Below, piece after piece: positions 13,824-14,677 of a stretch of DNA of 14,677 nt. The notes below the pieces were generated by a model. The model saw only the letters and a list, made by a program, of their open reading frames with translations, was not told the DNA's origin and made no database searches. Positions within the stretch are counted from its first letter, which is position 1. Every line of letters begins with the position of its first letter. Source of the stretch: an uncultured Clostridia bacterium (GTDB lineage: Bacteria > Bacillota > Clostridia > TANB77 > CAG-508); contig CAKPDO010000039.1 of the NCBI GenBank assembly GCA_934148985.1, positions 1-14,677 on the forward strand, read 5' to 3'. A program made the translations under genes and the position numbers.

Positions 13824-14489
13824 TTAGGAATTTTTATTTTTTGCTGTAATAATATTATTATTTGTGAAAAATTCTATTAATTTAAATTTAAAATTTATTG
13901 AAAAATCATTTGTATCTGATATTAACTTGTATTCTTCAGGTTTTAAAGATTCTTTTAGGTCTTCTTTGGAATCTTCTGGAACAATACCTGTTGTAACATT
14001 TACGAAACATAAAGATGGATACAGAACACACCACCAGTTTTGTCCATTTGAATTACCAAGTTTAATTTTTAAAGCATCATAGTAACCGGCCGGAAATGAA
14101 ATATCGGCATAATTTTTGGTTGGAAATTCGAAATTGCCTAATTCAACAGTTGCATCATAAGAAAATCCATTATCATGAATTGTAGTATTTGCAATGCTTG
14201 CAAAGTCATCTAGGTGAGATGATACAAGGCTTATCGTTTCTTCTTTTGAAGTACAGTTATTACATAATTGTTCCATATAATTAATAATATTATCTCTAAC
14301 AATATATTTTAGATTTTGATCTTCTAAAGAATCGCTATTTGCAATTACATGAAGTCTAAAGACACTATTTGATAAGTCTGAAGTTGCCTGATTTACATAT
14401 GAAAATGCTGATATTGCTACATATAAGAAAAGCAGAAATGAAAGAACAATAAACATTTTAATTTTTTTGTTTTTTAATAATTTTTTCAA
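13824..14489 (-). CDS. spoIIR: Stage II sporulation protein R
   Basis: Family knowledge: SpoIIR is made in the forespore under sigma-F, is exported into the intermembrane space and triggers the protease SpoIIGA to cleave pro-sigma-E in the mother cell. Seen: 221 residues with an N-terminal hydrophobic export segment (about 12-31), then the family signatures VFRLHVIANSDSLEDQNLK (about 43-61), FPAGYYDALKIKLG (132-145) and NWWCVLYPSLCF (151-162). The C-terminus is complete. The start is TTG at 14489, 7 nt after GGAGG; the first in-frame ATG would remove part of the export segment. A sigma-F-like promoter lies upstream. This gene is direct evidence that the organism belongs to an endospore-forming lineage. 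Confidence 0.95.
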   Translation of the reverse strand: MKKLLKNKKIKMFIVLSFLLFLYVAISAFSYVNQATSDLSNSVFRLHVIANSDSLEDQNLKYIVRDNIINYMEQLCNNCTSKEETISLVSSHLDDFASIANTTIHDNGFSYDATVELGNFEFPTKNYADISFPAGYYDALKIKLGNSNGQNWWCVLYPSLCFVNVTTGIVPEDSKEDLKESLKPEEYKLISDTNDFSINFKFKLIEFFTNNNIITAKNKNS

Positions 14490-14522
14490 TTTAATTCCTC
14501 CGTTTGTAATTTATTCTATTGT

Positions 14523-14552
14523 AATTATTTACAAGTTATAGGATATTTATAC
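14523..14552 (-). promoter_or_regulatory. Sigma-F-type promoter of spoIIR
   Basis: Minus-strand GTATA (14552-14548), 15 nt, GTAAATAATT (14532-14523). The B. subtilis sigma-F pattern is GYATA, 15 nt, GGNRANANTW; only the second G of the -10 differs. spoIIR is a known sigma-F gene, so the match is where it should be. Confidence 0.65.
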
Positions 14553-14579
14553 AAAGTTATTACAAATTTTTGACTGTCG

Positions 14580-14622
14580 AAATATGTCAATGAAATTTAT
14601 TTGAAATATTATTGACATATTT
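14580..14622. promoter_or_regulatory. Perfect 12-bp inverted repeat over the -35 box of the right-edge gene
   Basis: AAATATGTCAAT (14580-14591) and ATTGACATATTT (14611-14622) are perfect inverted copies with a 19-bp spacer. The right arm contains the whole TTGACA box, as expected of a repressor operator. Confidence 0.5.
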
Positions 14623-14640
14623 TTGAAATAATGGTAAAAT
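14612..14640 (+). promoter_or_regulatory. Promoter of the right-edge gene
   Basis: TTGACA (14612-14617), 17 nt, TAAAAT (14635-14640). Predicted start near 14647. Confidence 0.7.
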
Positions 14641-14665
14641 TTTCCAAAACGAAAGGATGATGTTT

Positions 14666-14677
14666 ATGATTACAAAA
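14666..14677 (+). CDS. Start of a gene running off the right edge
   Basis: Only four codons are visible (MITK). The call rests on a good promoter, the ribosome binding site AAAGGA (14652-14657) 8 nt before the ATG, and an open frame to the edge. Product unknown. Confidence 0.5.

Noticed and set aside
1..14677. CRISPR array, tRNA, rRNA, transposase or phage genes
   Set aside because: None seen: no regularly spaced repeats, no cloverleaf sequences and no matching protein motifs.

Overview
The window is strongly AT-rich. Its gene set points to a spore-forming member of the Clostridia: spoIIR with a sigma-F-like promoter, a GerMN-domain protein, an AbrB/SpoVT regulator with a CxxC pair, a VanW-family wall protein, HelD, and a fused 2-hydroxyacyl-CoA dehydratase activase typical of anaerobes. 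I cannot name a genus. Starts were chosen by Shine-Dalgarno spacing, so several differ from the longest open frame.

Layout. 1-3027 (-) is the N-terminal two thirds of a large activase, cut by the window edge and interrupted by a one-base frameshift. 3226-4773 (-) is a VanW protein and 4881-7028 (-) is the RNA polymerase recycling ATPase HelD. 7029-8254 is dense in short transcription units: a structured helD leader, two predicted small RNAs on the + strand, a 33-codon hydrophobic peptide gene (-) and a 62-codon gene (-). 8255-9134 (-) holds a GerMN protein and a proline/cysteine-rich small protein. 9205-10789 (+) is trmN6-like then rsmI, convergent with abrB (10837-11097, -); this matches the B. 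subtilis yabB-rsmI-abrB neighbourhood without yazA. 11333-11440 (+) is a 35-codon membrane peptide. 11629-13717 (-) is murA followed by a WalJ/YycJ-type hydrolase, also frameshifted by one base. 13824-14489 (-) is spoIIR. A further gene starts at 14666 (+) and leaves the window.

How the parts work together. murA, the WalJ-type hydrolase and the VanW protein concern the cell wall. spoIIR, gerMN and perhaps the Pro/Cys-rich gene concern sporulation. trmN6 and rsmI modify RNA, and HelD recycles RNA polymerase.

The most unusual part is 7179-8197. Two promoter-terminator small RNA units and the mRNA of the 33-residue hydrophobic peptide start with the same pattern (AGGAAAU, then 17-19 nt, then C/U-UGCC). 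One of these RNAs converges on the peptide gene through a shared terminator hairpin, and that hairpin also has a 9-nt match to the peptide's ribosome binding site. The layout resembles a type I toxin-antitoxin locus, but the function is inferred. A second oddity is that the only two in-frame CGG codons I found in the window sit exactly at the two frameshift points.
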